From positions 2,188,001 to 2,252,000 of the forward strand of contig NZ_CP089924.1 in the NCBI RefSeq assembly GCF_021284765.1: a stretch of 64,000 nucleotides of DNA, given 5' to 3'. The notes below the pieces were generated by a model. It searched no databases. It was given only the letters and a program-made list of their open reading frames with translations, and was not told the origin of the DNA. The translations under genes and the position numbers were made by a program. This stretch comes from Lysobacter sp. 5GHs7-4 (GTDB taxonomy: Bacteria; Pseudomonadota; Gammaproteobacteria; Xanthomonadales; Xanthomonadaceae). Shown here piece after piece: positions 63,921-64,000 of the stretch (position 1 is the stretch's first letter; each line of letters starts with the position of its first letter).

Positions 63921-64000
63921 GCGTTTGGGATCGATGGCGGGGCGGCGACGCCGCGAGCGCCGAAGTGGGGGCGCAGTTGCGACGCTTGTCGGGACGGCGG
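63921..64000. other. Right-edge intergenic sequence
   Basis: The last 80 bases after the MACPF stop codon hold no complete gene. A gene beginning beyond the window cannot be judged. Confidence 0.4.

Overview
The window is high-GC DNA from a Gram-negative gammaproteobacterium, most likely a Lysobacter or close Xanthomonadaceae relative. The clues are an XAC0095-like gene, an XVIPCD-tagged effector with an XAC2610-like immunity protein, leucine catabolism genes, and a GTGGGAGCGGCGTRAGCCGCGAT-type intergenic repeat found at least 15 times. I see no rRNA, tRNA or CRISPR.

Layout. 1-10 kb: acyl-CoA and branched-chain metabolism (partial thiolase, isovaleryl-CoA dehydrogenase, leucine dehydrogenase, then the fused mutase-GTPase icmF), with a Sel1/prolyl-hydroxylase protein and a YXWGXW protein between; icmF is followed by a 47-bp tandem palindromic array. 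10-16.9 kb: alpha/beta hydrolase, DUF3228, GyrI-like protein, M13 metallopeptidase and two tandem paralogues, the second cut short. 16.9-21.7 kb: an AT-richer island with a SIR2-kinase fusion, an OLD/RecF-type ATPase, an overlapping DUF4276/TOPRIM-like protein and an XRE regulator; this looks like an anti-phage or conflict module and is the best candidate for an undescribed system. 21.7-36.3 kb: an accessory zone with XAC0095-like genes (one intact, one remnant), two related 21-bp repeat arrays, a secreted RHS protein with an HExxH C-terminal domain and candidate lipoprotein immunity gene, a decayed REP-associated transposase, small unknown genes, and a type IV secretion effector/immunity pair.

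36.3-64 kb: mostly chromosomal genes: a serine hydrolase, an acyltransferase, regulator/membrane pairs, VOC proteins, a complete RND efflux operon ending in its own TetR gene, methyltransferases, HxlR and MerR regulators (the latter with a SoxR-box-like operator), an M14 peptidase, a TolA-like protein, an aminopeptidase-like hydrolase, a PhaZ7-like extracellular PHB depolymerase and, divergent from it, a large MACPF/perforin-domain protein.

Much of the accessory content fits a predatory or competitive soil bacterium: contact-dependent effector, RHS toxin, MACPF protein, secreted hydrolases and a phage-defence-like island. Functions are inferred from motifs read by eye; no database search was run.
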